Positions 47,279 through 57,963 of a stretch of DNA of 64,000 nt are shown here, piece after piece. The notes under the pieces are model-generated. The model was not told the DNA's origin. It saw nothing but the letters and a program-made list of their open reading frames with translations, and searched no databases. The stretch lies in NCBI GenBank assembly GCA_010094025.1, contig ML991826.1:1-64000 (forward strand), read 5' to 3'. This DNA is from Viridothelium virens (taxonomy: Eukaryota; Ascomycota; Dothideomycetes; Trypetheliales; Trypetheliaceae). Within the stretch, counting starts at the first letter, position 1. The number at the start of each line of letters is the position of its first letter. Both the position numbers and the translations under genes were made by a program.

Positions 47279-49369
47279 ATGGACTCATCGCGCGGACCTC
47301 CTAGAGTACGAAACAAGGCGCCCGCGCAAGTGCAGATCTCCGCCGAGCAGCTCCTCCGTGAAGCTGTCGATCGTCAAGAACCCGGTCTCAAAGCTCCCAC
47401 TACCCGCTTCGCCGACCTTGAAGAGCTACACGAGTATCAAGGCAGGAAACGAAGAGAGTTTGAGGACTATGTGCGGCGCAATCGGATACGGCTTGACAAC
47501 TGGACACGGTATGCAGCCTGGGAACTGGAGCAGAAAGAATTCAGAAGGGCGCGATCCGTGTTTGAGAGAGCTTTGGACGTCCTGCCGACGGAAGTGACCC
47601 TCTGGCTGCGTTATGTGGATAGTGAGATCAAGAATCGCAACATCAATCATGCGAGGAATCTTCTCGACCGGGCAGTTACGATCCTACCAAGGGTACGTAG
47701 CTATCCTTCAATTCCCTATTTCTGCGACATGGATACTGACATGACGTAGATCGACAAACTATGGTTCAAATATGTATGGATGGAGGAAACGCTTGTCAAT
47801 ATCCCTGGCACGAGACAGGTGTTCGAACGATGGATGAGCTGGGAGCCTGATGAAGCTGCTTGGAGCGCTTATATAAAGCTTGAGAAGCGATACGGAGAAT
47901 TCCAGAGAGCTCGTGACATTTATCAGCGCTTCACCATCGTTCATCCAGAACCAAAGAATTGGATCAAATGGGCCCGCTTCGAAGAGGAGAACGGCACTTC
48001 AGACCTCGTACGGGAGGTTTTCGGAATGGCAGTCGAGACCCTTGGTGATGACTTCATGGACGAAAAACTATTCATTGCTTACGCGAAATTTGAATCGAAA
48101 CTCAAAGAGTACGAGCGGGCGCGAGCAATCTACAAGTATGCTTTGGACCGGATGTCACGATCCAAGTCAGCACACCTGCACAAACAATACACACAATTTG
48201 AAAAGCAGTTTGGCGAACGAGAGGGTGTTGAAGATGTCATCGCCTCCAAACGACGAGTACAGTACGAAGAAGTGGTGAAGGAACGTCCTAAAGACTATGA
48301 TGCCTGGATCGATTACGCGCGCTTGGAAGAGGCATCCGGCGACCATTCCCGTGTGCGCGAAGTGTACCAACGAGCCCTCGCCCAGATCCCACCTACGCAG
48401 GAAAAACGTCACTGGCGAAGATACATCTATCTCTGGATCTTTTACGCACTCTTTGAGGAGCTCGAAGCGCAAGATATTGACAGCGCTCGAGACATCTACA
48501 ACGGCTGCTTGAAGCTCATTCCTCACAAGAAATTTACATTTGCTAAAATCTGGCTCCTGAAAGCCGATTTCGAGGTTCGCCAAATGCAATTGACTACCGC
48601 GCGCAAGACTCTTGGCCAAGCTCTCGGTATGTGTCCCAAGGACAAGCTATTCAGGAACTATATCGAGCTTGAACTGAAACTTTTCGACTTTGCTCGATGT
48701 CGGACCTTGTATACGAAATGGATCGAATGGAATCCGTCGAATACCCAAGCCTGGATCAAGTTCGCCGAGCTTGAACGGGGTCTGGACGATCTTGATCGTG
48801 TACGGGGGATCTTTGAGCTAGCAGTCGAGCAGCAAACCCTAGATATGCCGGAGCTTCTGTGGAAGGCGTATATCGATTTCGAAGAGGAGGAACAACAGTA
48901 TGATCGAACCCGGGCGCTGTACGAACGCCTACTGGAAAAGACCCAGCATGTCAAGGTGTGGATCTCATACGCCCATTTCGAAGTCAATGCCCCGTCTGCC
49001 GACGAAGAGCCACCTGCCGAAGAAGAGGATGAGGAAGAGAAACCGATCTCCGAGGAGGCTAAAGCGAGGGCGAGGAAGGTGTTTGAGCGTGCGCACAAGG
49101 TATACCGCGAACAGGAACTGAAAGAAGACCGGCTGTCTCTGCTCAATGCATGGAAGAGCTTTGAGAATACACACGGCAGTACGGAAGATGTGGAAAAGAT
49201 AGAGAAACAGATGCCGCGCAAAGTTAAGAAGAGGAGAAAGTTGGCTGGTCAGGATGAGTTCCAGGAATTTATCGATTACGTGTTCCCAGCAGATGATGAG
49301 AGTGATGCAAAGATGAGCAAGTTATTGATGATGGCGAGACAGTGGAAGAAGGAGCAGGGAGCTGCGTAG
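47279..49369 (+). CDS. CLF1: Pre-mRNA-splicing factor Clf1 (crooked-neck/Syf3), HAT-repeat protein
   Basis: Exons 47279-47692 and 47750-49369, around a 57-nt intron, encode 677 aa. Clf1 is a scaffold of the NineTeen complex that helps assemble and activate the spliceosome. The whole chain is half-a-TPR (HAT) repeats, each with a conserved Trp and Tyr/Phe pair: [100 protein letters not shown] and others. A conserved N-terminus ([20 protein letters not shown]) is present. Near residue 560 an acidic insert ([15 protein letters not shown]) occurs, and the tail has KVKKRRKL, a probable nuclear-localisation signal. Length is typical (about 680 aa). The gene is intact. Confidence 0.97.
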
Positions 49370-50116
49370 CAGGAAGACTGAAATTGAGGTTTTCAGAAAT
49401 CAATGAAGAATTAGGTCTGCTCAGCGCATTCTCATCCTTCAGTACTCGGTGGCCTTGAACAGTGACGATGTAGGAATTTTCGCACCTTTAGTTCCTGGCG
49501 ATTTTGGTATAAGCTGGTTTCAGACGGTCTGCAGAATACCAAGTTACATATATACAAGTGATATACATAGACGTAGGCGCCAAAATGCGCGTACAGAGAG
49601 CTCACTACAACACCTCATCTCACTAGTTACACGCATGCATCCAACTCGACGCGTTTCCCCTCATCGTCGAGTCCTCGTCAATGCGTATTCCCCCATCCTT
49701 CAAATTCTACCCTCCTATATCCATGTGATAGTTTCGAGATGACTTTTGTTTCCACCCCCAAACGTTAGAACATACATTATCCCGACCTTTCGTCGCGGCC
49801 CAAGAAGTAATTGGACGTAGGTCGGGTAGGGAGCGGACGGCGCAAGATGCCCTGAATGCCCTGGCGCGCCAAAAGATGCAGATGCGAAAGGAAACCGAGT
49901 AGGCCAAAACTTCAGATGGAGAGTCCAGAGAATCTGAAGGAAAAAAGGAAAAGAATATATAGAAGAAAGAGAAAAAGGAGAAAGCGCGCCAAATGGCGCT
50001 GATGCATAGGGCTCGACCCCTTAAGCAGCAATCAAGCTGCTTCAGCGACATACCCTACATGTCCTCAACCACACAGAGTACGCTCCGTGAGATGAATACG
50101 ACACCGCACAATTCAT
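49370..50116. other. Convergent spacer
   Basis: About 750 bp between the 3' ends of CLF1 and the kelch gene. No gene or repeat of note. Confidence 0.5.
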
Positions 50117-52975
50117 CTACCGTCGTCCACCTCCAATGCCATTTTCCCCATTCAGATTCAACCAGCTCATATCATCAACACGGCTATGCTCTCGACCCGA
50201 GCCAGCCGCCGCACTCGGCCACACCGTATCGCTCGAGCTCCTATCCCTCCCCGGTCCCAAGCGTCCCGCGCCGCCAACCCCCGCCGACGCAGTCCCCGCA
50301 GTCGCCGGTCGAAGGAAGTCCATACCGTTGTGAACATGATGGCTCACGTCGCTGGCATCGCTGTCCCGGTGCACACTCGTCGCGGGGGTGTTGCCTCCCG
50401 AACCGCCCCAGCCCGACCCGTCGTACAGCCCTCTCCCGCCTGCGCCTGCACCTCCTGGCTGCGCGCCATTCGGCGATCGATAGCCCGGACCACGACCGCC
50501 GACTCCGCCGCCGCCGTAGATCCATGGCGCGCCCGTGCCGCGGCCGGATTGCGCTTGGGGATACACGGGCGCGGGCGGGTATCGCGGCTCTGGGAAGGTG
50601 GAGGCGGGTTTGGGTGCTGTGCCGTAAGGATGGAGATTGTTCGGTGGCGGCGGTTGTGCGATGGGGTGAGCGCGGTTCCAGTTTGCAGGGCTGGCGTTGC
50701 CGGTGTTGGATGGCGGGCGAGGGAAGTCGTGGTCCATGGTGTCGCGATTGCCGGTGCTGCTGATTGGGTAGACGGATGAAGCGATGGTGTTTTCACGTGT
50801 TCGACCGATGTTGGCAACGGTGGCGGCTCCGCCAGGGAGAGCAGAGCCGCGCATGGAGTTCGTGTAGATGCTGCTTCCACCCCGCTCGTCTTTGGAGGCA
50901 AGACCGCCGGGTGTCCATGAACTCGGTTCGTCGCCAAGATGAGATCGTAGACCTGAAGAAAGCACGCTCTCGGATGCTTCGCTGGCTTCTGACTCTGGTC
51001 TACTCATCCCTATTTGCGCCCTTTGTGCCTGAGGTAGATCATCGCCAGAATGGTTGACGCTGGTAGACCCCGTGACAACGCTGCTGATTCGATTTCCATC
51101 AAATTGAGCTCCTGTATCGGGCAGTTCTAATGGCGCAACCATGTCCACGGAATTTGGATGGTGTCGGGATTCCGTGTAATTACTTCGGCTTGCAGCCGAG
51201 CTGCGGGAGTCAGTTGCAGACGCATACGTCGAGCGATCATGGCTGTGCATCTGAGCTAGATTTGTGGCCTCATTGCCATTGAAATATCGACTCCAGCCTG
51301 AACTCCGTTGCTTTCGTGCTGGTGCTGGTGTCTCGTACATTCGCTGCTGAGTTGCTTGTTGCGAGGGCGCTGGAACAGGAATCATAGGGTTGATCGTACC
51401 ATCCGCCACTGGTCCGCGACTTTTCATTGTCGCCATATCTGGCTTTTCGTCAAAGCGATCCATTTCCATGACTTCGGATTTGGCAAGTGGGTGAACCTTC
51501 TTCTGCACGAGCTCTGTTCGACTGTTTATGCTCCCTTCACCTCCAGCACCACGCTTGTGGCCATGTTGTTGTGAAGGATTGAGCTTACCAGCAATGATCG
51601 CCAGTGAGGAAAGAGAGGAAGCAGAATTGGTTTTGGCTTTCCTGGTATATGGTGGTTTGAGAGAGTCATCCAGGTTTGCCATGGACCCACCCGCTTCTTT
51701 CATAAAAGACGCTCCACGGTCAATAAAGCTCAACCGATCTTTTTCGTCCTTTGGTGATCCTGGTTCGGACCGTTTCCGCTTTGCCTTGTGCCATCTGAAG
51801 AGTAGAAGGATTAATAATAAGATTGCTGCTATGCCGAAAATGGCGCCTAGGGTAGCACCAAGTACGGTGAGCGTATTCGATTTTGGTGGATTAGGATTGG
51901 GTGCCGAGGTTGAAGTTGAGGAAGGTGCTGTGGATGAAGATGGGAGGACGACCGAAGGCGTTCCGGAGGGATTGCCAGTTGATTGCGTCGATGCCTCCGA
52001 TGTACCAAAAAACTGGGTTGCATTTAACCAGGAATTTTCCTGCTGATTGAAAAGGGAGATTGGGTTTTGAGAATCACCACCGGAGATGACGGCTAGGCCG
52101 TTGGAATCTTGTGCGATGGAAGATCCGGTTCTGATTGTTGTAGGAGCGAGTGTGTCATTGTACACAGGCCAATTCGCGAGCGACGCATCCCTCTTTCGTT
52201 TGCGTGATTTTCCGGGAATTGTTCCGACCGACGCAGGGCTTCCTCCTGGGTTTAGAAGTACATACTCTGTTACGTTGTTCGGAGAGACACTGGTATCATA
52301 GATCTCTAATACCTTAGAACCATCACTTCCAGAGACGACGGTGGCGGCATCGTTGTCCTGGATCCCCTGAGTTAGGCTGGTTTGAAGCTTGGTCCATCCG
52401 TCATCTGAAGAGAAAGTCCAGACCTGGGTATTAGTAGACGCACCCCCCATCATGACTGCGTGGGAATCATTCCAAGGCATCACAATCGGCGAATGCACTG
52501 GCGGAGCTTGTGAGTTGAAGGCTAAGACATTATACGGAGGTTTAGTCGAGATGGCGAATGTTTGAGATGAGAGTTGCCCATCACTCTGCTGCTGAGTGCC
52601 ACCGTAAATAAGGATGGAGGATGTCGAGTTGAGGTAGGCGGCGCCATGCCATTGTCGGTTTTTGGTGACAGTTGTCACTGGAGAAAGCGTGTCCCATTTC
52701 TGGTTTGAGAATGTGAATCTCTGAAGGCCGGGGTAGTTGCTATCGCTCGAAGTGCCGCCCACGATATACAGCGCTGTTTGGCTCTCGTCGCCATTAGGTA
52801 CTGCCTTCACACATACACCGCCGTCCACGGAGGCGCCCATGGGTAATTTTGTCCATGATGCGCCTTGTTTTAGGGGTAAAGATTGGAAAGCATTGGACTG
52901 GTAAGTGTATAGAGTTTCCTTGTCGATGACCGAGCAATGGCCTTGCAACGTGACAGGAGGTTGTGGAGTCGTCAT
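50117..52975 (-). CDS. Kelch-type single-pass membrane protein
   Basis: One long exon of 952 codons from the ATG at 52975. Residues 1-330 carry kelch-like beta-propeller blades (ALYIVGGTSSDS, HGAAYLNSTSSILIYGGT, SHAVMMGGASTNTQVWTF, GLAVISGGDSQNPISLF). A Ser/Thr/Pro-rich stalk precedes one membrane helix at about 368-393 (LTVLGATLGAIFGIAAILLLI), followed by a basic stop-transfer RWHKAKRKR. The 550-aa cytosolic tail is Ser/Gly/Pro-rich and disordered. The layout is a Wall-sensor-like or receptor-like surface protein, with an extracellular propeller. No signal peptide is present at this ATG. An in-frame extension (to 53020) is preceded by a CCTAG splice-acceptor-like site, so a short first exon with the signal peptide probably lies upstream; I could not find it. 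KSRKRKRD near residue 257 may be a processing site. Confidence 0.8.
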   Translation of the reverse strand: MTTPQPPVTLQGHCSVIDKETLYTYQSNAFQSLPLKQGASWTKLPMGASVDGGVCVKAVPNGDESQTALYIVGGTSSDSNYPGLQRFTFSNQKWDTLSPVTTVTKNRQWHGAAYLNSTSSILIYGGTQQQSDGQLSSQTFAISTKPPYNVLAFNSQAPPVHSPIVMPWNDSHAVMMGGASTNTQVWTFSSDDGWTKLQTSLTQGIQDNDAATVVSGSDGSKVLEIYDTSVSPNNVTEYVLLNPGGSPASVGTIPGKSRKRKRDASLANWPVYNDTLAPTTIRTGSSIAQDSNGLAVISGGDSQNPISLFNQQENSWLNATQFFGTSEASTQSTGNPSGTPSVVLPSSSTAPSSTSTSAPNPNPPKSNTLTVLGATLGAIFGIAAILLLILLLFRWHKAKRKRSEPGSPKDEKDRLSFIDRGASFMKEAGGSMANLDDSLKPPYTRKAKTNSASSLSSLAIIAGKLNPSQQHGHKRGAGGEGSINSRTELVQKKVHPLAKSEVMEMDRFDEKPDMATMKSRGPVADGTINPMIPVPAPSQQATQQRMYETPAPARKQRSSGWSRYFNGNEATNLAQMHSHDRSTYASATDSRSSAASRSNYTESRHHPNSVDMVAPLELPDTGAQFDGNRISSVVTGSTSVNHSGDDLPQAQRAQIGMSRPESEASEASESVLSSGLRSHLGDEPSSWTPGGLASKDERGGSSIYTNSMRGSALPGGAATVANIGRTRENTIASSVYPISSTGNRDTMDHDFPRPPSNTGNASPANWNRAHPIAQPPPPNNLHPYGTAPKPASTFPEPRYPPAPVYPQAQSGRGTGAPWIYGGGGVGGRGPGYRSPNGAQPGGAGAGGRGLYDGSGWGGSGGNTPATSVHRDSDASDVSHHVHNGMDFLRPATAGTASAGVGGAGRLGPGRDRSSSDTVWPSAAAGSGREHSRVDDMSWLNLNGENGIGGGRR

Positions 52976-53020
52976 GAGTGTAGGCACACCCAGGCGGGCA
53001 AGGGTCAAGGCGACCCCGGC

Positions 53021-56000
53021 CTAGGAATGATCGAAGCGGCAGACACGATAGTTCTGTTGCTGTCGATTAAGTGGTGAAGTCTATGAGTCAAAGGTTCTGA
53101 TCAAAGTTGAGGACATCCTCGGGCTCGGAGATACGGTATCGATGGTCCTGTAGTATCGCGTGCCTGCTTGTATGGTGTTGATCTCTCTCAAAACGTGAAG
53201 CCGACGCCCCAATATTCCAGCCGTTACAAGTATGATAATAACTTGACGTCGTAGAGTCGTATCAGAGTCGGTATAGCATGTCAAACATTAGTGGGCATTC
53301 GTTTTGTTCGCTTCAAGAGACGTCTTCGGCTGAGCGGGTGAAGGGATGCGTGAGGGTGTCCACACGTGTCAGTGAATTGGATGGAACTGTTTGGCGTTTC
53401 CGTGAACACAAACAGCACGGTGAATAGGATGGCTGGAGTATTGAAGGATGGACCGAATGGCGGTGTTCGTGAGGTGAAGGTGCTTGTCGTGGAATGTCGC
53501 AATCTGAAACCAAGCGAGACCGGGATAGATTGGGGGAACGAGAGGACGGGTGTGGTCGACGATTGAGGGAGAGGGAGAGGGAGAGGAAAACAGCAAGAAC
53601 GGGCGAATGGAGGCGTACGTCAAGGCAAGCCAGAGGGAAGGAATGACAAGAGGACAGAAGAGGGAGTGAAGGACAAGCCCAGCGCGTGGCAGCTGTCGTG
53701 AGGATTCTACGGGCCGCAGCTGCAGCAGAGGAGAGAGAGCACACGGCGCTGGGTGCGAGGTGTACGGCGTCGTGGGCGTACACACTAAGGTAGGTACGGG
53801 ATAGTGACAGGGAAGCGTAGAATAGCGTGGAATAGCGTAGGGGAGTGGTGGGAGCTTGGCACGAGAGGCATGGTGCGCGCTGTTGGAGTACCACCACCAC
53901 CACCCCATCCGGGGGCCTCTCCCAAGCCGGCTTAACTTGTCACTCTTTCGGCCTCGTCTGGCTATTCTGGGCGGCACGGCAACGTGCCCTTGCCTTTCAT
54001 CGACTTCTTACACATGGCTTTGCGCCAACGGTGCGCGCAGCACCGGACGGGGCACCCGAGACAATGCTTTGCTCGTCTGTACTCCGTACCACGTCCTTTA
54101 CTATCGCCAAAACCTAGCAGCCTAGCCTGGCAGCCTGGCGTTGCCGCTCCCTCCGAGCATCCAACTGATCACCGCCCGATCGACGCTGCACGCAAGAGGA
54201 GTGGACGTCTGAAGGATGCGGAAAAAGCAGCGGAGTGGGCAAAAGCACCAAAGAATACGGAGAGCCGCCGAGGAAAAACAGCAGCACGCTAGCACAGCAG
54301 CACACCAGGCCAATCCCCCGGTCGCGCGTTCCTGGGGTTGGCGTCAAGGATGACGAAGGGGCTGACGCTGGGGTCGCTGCTTGCTGCAGGTCCCGCTGCA
54401 CAACTGGCCATAAATCTTCATAAGCCTCCATAAGTCTCCACAACTCATGCACAAGTGCCGCTAGCCTGAGAATTCAGGGGTTCGTTTCCTCGGGCAGCAG
54501 ACTAGAAAACGCTCTTCTGCCACTCTGAAACACTGATTTGCGCCCGTATCGCGGCCGCGGCAGAACGCTGTTGTGCCACCATCCTCCGTCGCCTGCAGTG
54601 CCTTCCCACCAACCAGCATCACGCCGACCATCGCCTCTCTCGGCCGTCTGGGTGGCCGTGGGCAGCCTACCGTATCCAGATCTGTCGTCTTCTGGAAACC
54701 TTCCGAACGCAATGAGTGCAGCTGCTTCAGGGCTTCGTGAAGTAACTTCAGAGTTTTGCAAAACTACGTGGTCCACCTACTTCCGTCGCCCAGCGCTCCA
54801 CTTCGCCAATCTCGGAAGCCCTACCCCGTAAAGCGCTTGCTTTCTGGCATCATCACACGAAATCTCGCGTCTTGCGAATGGGTGGACCCGTCGCAATGTG
54901 ATGATGTGCAGGCCCCTGGGGAAGCGCGCGCTCGGTCAGCACTTGATGTCATATCATTTATGACCAACATCCACCTAATTCGTTGCGCTGAGCCAGTCAA
55001 GGCAATGCTTTTTCTCTATTTCCTTCGAAATGTATCAAACCTCCGCGCACGTTCTCGTCACCTTGCAGTTCACTCCGTACTCCAACGTGGAATACGCCCA
55101 CAAGACTGCCGAAGAGGGCATCCCCCATGCCTCGCCTAACCCTATCCGGACTGGAAGCGCACTGCGTCCCACGTAACGAGCCATTTCGCTCAGGTAACTC
55201 GGGGAGGAATAATCGTCACGAATATGCTGCTCATCACTGGCTTCTTACAGATACGAGACCGAATCCATTCAATCAACATATTCGAGAGACTATGGGCTTC
55301 ACAATTTGCAGAACACCCGGTCAATCTCGATCATCGGCTGTCTGGCCTTAGCTCTAGGCCTGCACTTCGATGCAGACACCATTGCCCCCACTTGGACTTG
55401 CAGCCGTCGCTGCAGACCAACGTTCCAAGCTGCTTCGAATGCTTCTAAACGGAATCTACCATACCTTGAGCTCACGGGTATAATCCATTGCGCATGCAAT
55501 ATTATGCAGTATCCGCATCAACATAAGCCCAGATGCATGCTCTACTAAAGAAAGCTGCTCAGCGCCGTCGCCAAGTTGGTTAGGAAGCTGTTAGCTTCCG
55601 GCATGCATTGGTTCCATACATAACCGATAGCTGAAAGCTCGCATTATCTGGGCCGTCAAACCTGGACTCTGCAGCGCCATGGCAGTGACTATTTCGTTAG
55701 GAATGACGGTATCACGATATTCTCCCCGCCTTATTCATCTTACCACGATTCGAGCGTGGGAGACGTACGACAGGGCGTCGCCTCTTATGCCTGGGAATTT
55801 GTGCGGATAAATGAATGACAACCAACAATCTAAGGAGTACAGTGGTAGGCAATCCACTTGTAGTCATTTTGGTAATTGTTCCGCCCGCCAAGACTGTCCC
55901 TCCCGTTCATGCTTTTATTGTCTTTCAGCCCAAAATAAGTAGGCCGTTGCACTGTCTTGGGTATGGGCTGGCATTGGAATTTATAGAGCTACCATTTATG

Positions 56001-56675
56001 CCTCTGCCAAGCTAGATTCAGCCTAGCGACTCTTCACAGTCTCCATCATCGTCGGACAAGTTTGGTGTCCAATGAAGTGATGCTGTTTTGCTGTATCAGC
56101 AAAACAAGCCGGTCGGAAGATCTGGAAAGGAATAAACCTCTAGCTGTTCGGTGAATCCAAAGCAACCTTGCCCAAAGCTGGAGCACGATGAGCTGGAAAT
56201 AAACGGAGATTCCTCGGAGCTGCAAGATTGTGGTGTGTGACCAAGCAATTATCAGTAGGTCATTTGCAAAGGCACAGCTATTACCAGCCAAGCAATGGTG
56301 ACTAAATTTTCTTTCTTGCCTCATTGATTTCCGGCCAGATAAAATTTGGAAAGGTAGATGGCCTGGAGCATGCTCTGCTCCTCACCATCTCTTCTGGGCA
56401 AAGTGCTCAAGCAGTACATGTATCAATCGATCGGGGCAACGGCAAACGCATCGTCGGGAGTACTTATTCCGACTCCATCCCTACAATCACCAGCAAATCA
56501 CTACAAAAGCGAATCGTTACTCTTCAGAGCGTTCCAGATCTTGAAACAAGAAAATCGTCAATCCGTTAATCGGTTTTAAATCTGTTTGAAGTACCACTGA
56601 AACTAAACATGACCCTGTAGACCCGCCCGTTTCGCACTGCAACGTGCTCAACCCCACTACTCGTGAGAGAAATCT
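53021..56675. other. Gene-poor stretch upstream of the kelch gene
   Basis: About 3.7 kb. The left part should include the unidentified first exon, 5' leader and promoter of the kelch gene; a GAGGGA-type purine repeat lies at about 53565-53587. Overlapping open frames of about 100-200 codons at 53313-54452 occur on both strands without domains and are treated as chance. A tRNA-Asn-like trace at about 55563-55625 is noted in the findings. Confidence 0.5.
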
Positions 56676-57963
56676 CTAATACGTGAATCCGGCCCCTTCG
56701 CTCGCCTGTGCTATCGCTGGACTCGGAGCGGCGGGCGCACTGGATGAGCTTGACGTCGAAGCTGGTGACGGGGCCGCTGTTGAGGCTGACGACGACGACG
56801 ATTCTGCTGATGATGCTGATGAGGACGTCGAAGATGATGGAGAAGCTTCCACGGCGCCTGCAGTCGTTGCGGCCGGCTGGATGCTGGTAGCTAATGTCGT
56901 GCTGCTTGGGCCAGTGCCGCTGCTGTTAATGCTCGAGCTGCTACCGCTGGTGTTGCCAGAGTTGATGCCAGTCTCGCTTCCGGTATTGTTGCCAGAGTTG
57001 ATACCGGTACCGCTGCCAGAGGTGTTACCGGAGCTGTTGCCAGTATTACTGCCGGTGTTGCTGCCGGTATTGCTGCCAGTATTGCTGCCAGTATTGCTAC
57101 CAGAGTTACCAGAGTTGATCCCGGTGTTGCTTCCGGAATTGGTGCCAGAATTCGAGCCTGAATTGCCGTTATTGTTGCTGCCGTTGTTGATACCGTTATT
57201 GCCGTTATTATTGTTGTTGTTGTTATTGTTATTGCTGTTGCAGGCGTTATTGTTGTTGTTGCTGTTCGAGTTCGAACTGGGAGCCAGTTAGCTTTTTGAG
57301 TCATTCGTGGGAATCTTCACTTGAGGCGTACTTTGCATTCGCATTGCCATTTCCGTTAGAATTCGTGTTCACACTTCCCTGCCCTCTACCGTTCGTATTT
57401 GCGCTGCTAGATGCTCCACCACCATTGTTTGAATTAGAGGATGCGCTCACGGAGCCTACATAGCGGAGTAAGTGAGTTGATCTATCGATGCATTTCATTT
57501 AGGTTCACGAACCTGAATTTGAAGCACTGTTCGAGTTCGAGTTCGAATTCGAGTTTGAGTTTCCATTGCCATTATTGTTATTATTGGGGTTGCAGTTCAC
57601 GTTGCTATTGCTCGAGCCTCCGTTGTTGTTATTGTTGTTAGAGTTTCCATTGTTTCCGTTGTTTCCGGTGTTCCCGCTGTTTCCATTGCTATTCGTGTTC
57701 GAGCTGGCGCTGCTCTGGCGACGAGTGAAGCTGACAATGGACCGAGGAACGGGAGCAGCAGCAGCTTCAACACCGCAGTTGGGAGAATCGTTCTCGCAGT
57801 CAGCAAGCGCGCGGCGAATCAGTTCGACTTCATTATAGTCCACTGCCTGCGAAGCATGGTCAATGCTAGAATCCAAAAGGCAACCAGGTTCACCTACTGC
57901 AGCTGCGGCAAGCTGGCCTGCAGCAAAGAGGGTAAGAAAAGCGAGTGCTGGTCTAAAATACAT
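56676..57963 (-). CDS. Secreted Asn/Gly/Ser-rich repeat protein
   Basis: Exons 57963-57513, 57455-57332 and 57276-56676 encode 391 aa. Introns are 57 and 55 nt; the second has a perfect GCTAAC branch point. MYFRPALAFLTLFAAGQLAAA is a signal peptide. A short mature N-terminal region contains three Cys (GEPGCLLDSS, ALADCENDSPNCG) and a dibasic FTRRQ site, typical of Kex2 cleavage. From about residue 85 the chain is low-complexity Asn/Ser/Gly, with an NTGS tetrapeptide array, then a Ser/Ala/Thr/Pro-rich end. No GPI-anchor signal is evident. It is probably a cell-wall or matrix protein, or a disordered extracellular protein. The opposite-strand open frame of 202 codons (leucine/proline-rich) is a shadow of the repeat. 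Confidence 0.75.
57038..57102 (-). repeat. 12-bp coding repeat (NTGS units)
   Basis: About five consecutive 12-bp units with the plus-strand consensus TTGCTGCCAGTA encode Asn-Thr-Gly-Ser tetrapeptides. Flanking sequence shows weaker relatives of the same unit. Confidence 0.8.

Noticed and set aside
53313-54452. Overlapping minus- and plus-strand open frames of about 100-200 codons
   Set aside because: Several frames are open on both strands at once because of compositional bias; none has a domain.
56683-57291. Plus-strand open frame rich in Leu and Pro
   Set aside because: Mirror image of the Asn/Ser/Gly repeat coding sequence on the minus strand; no start context or domain.
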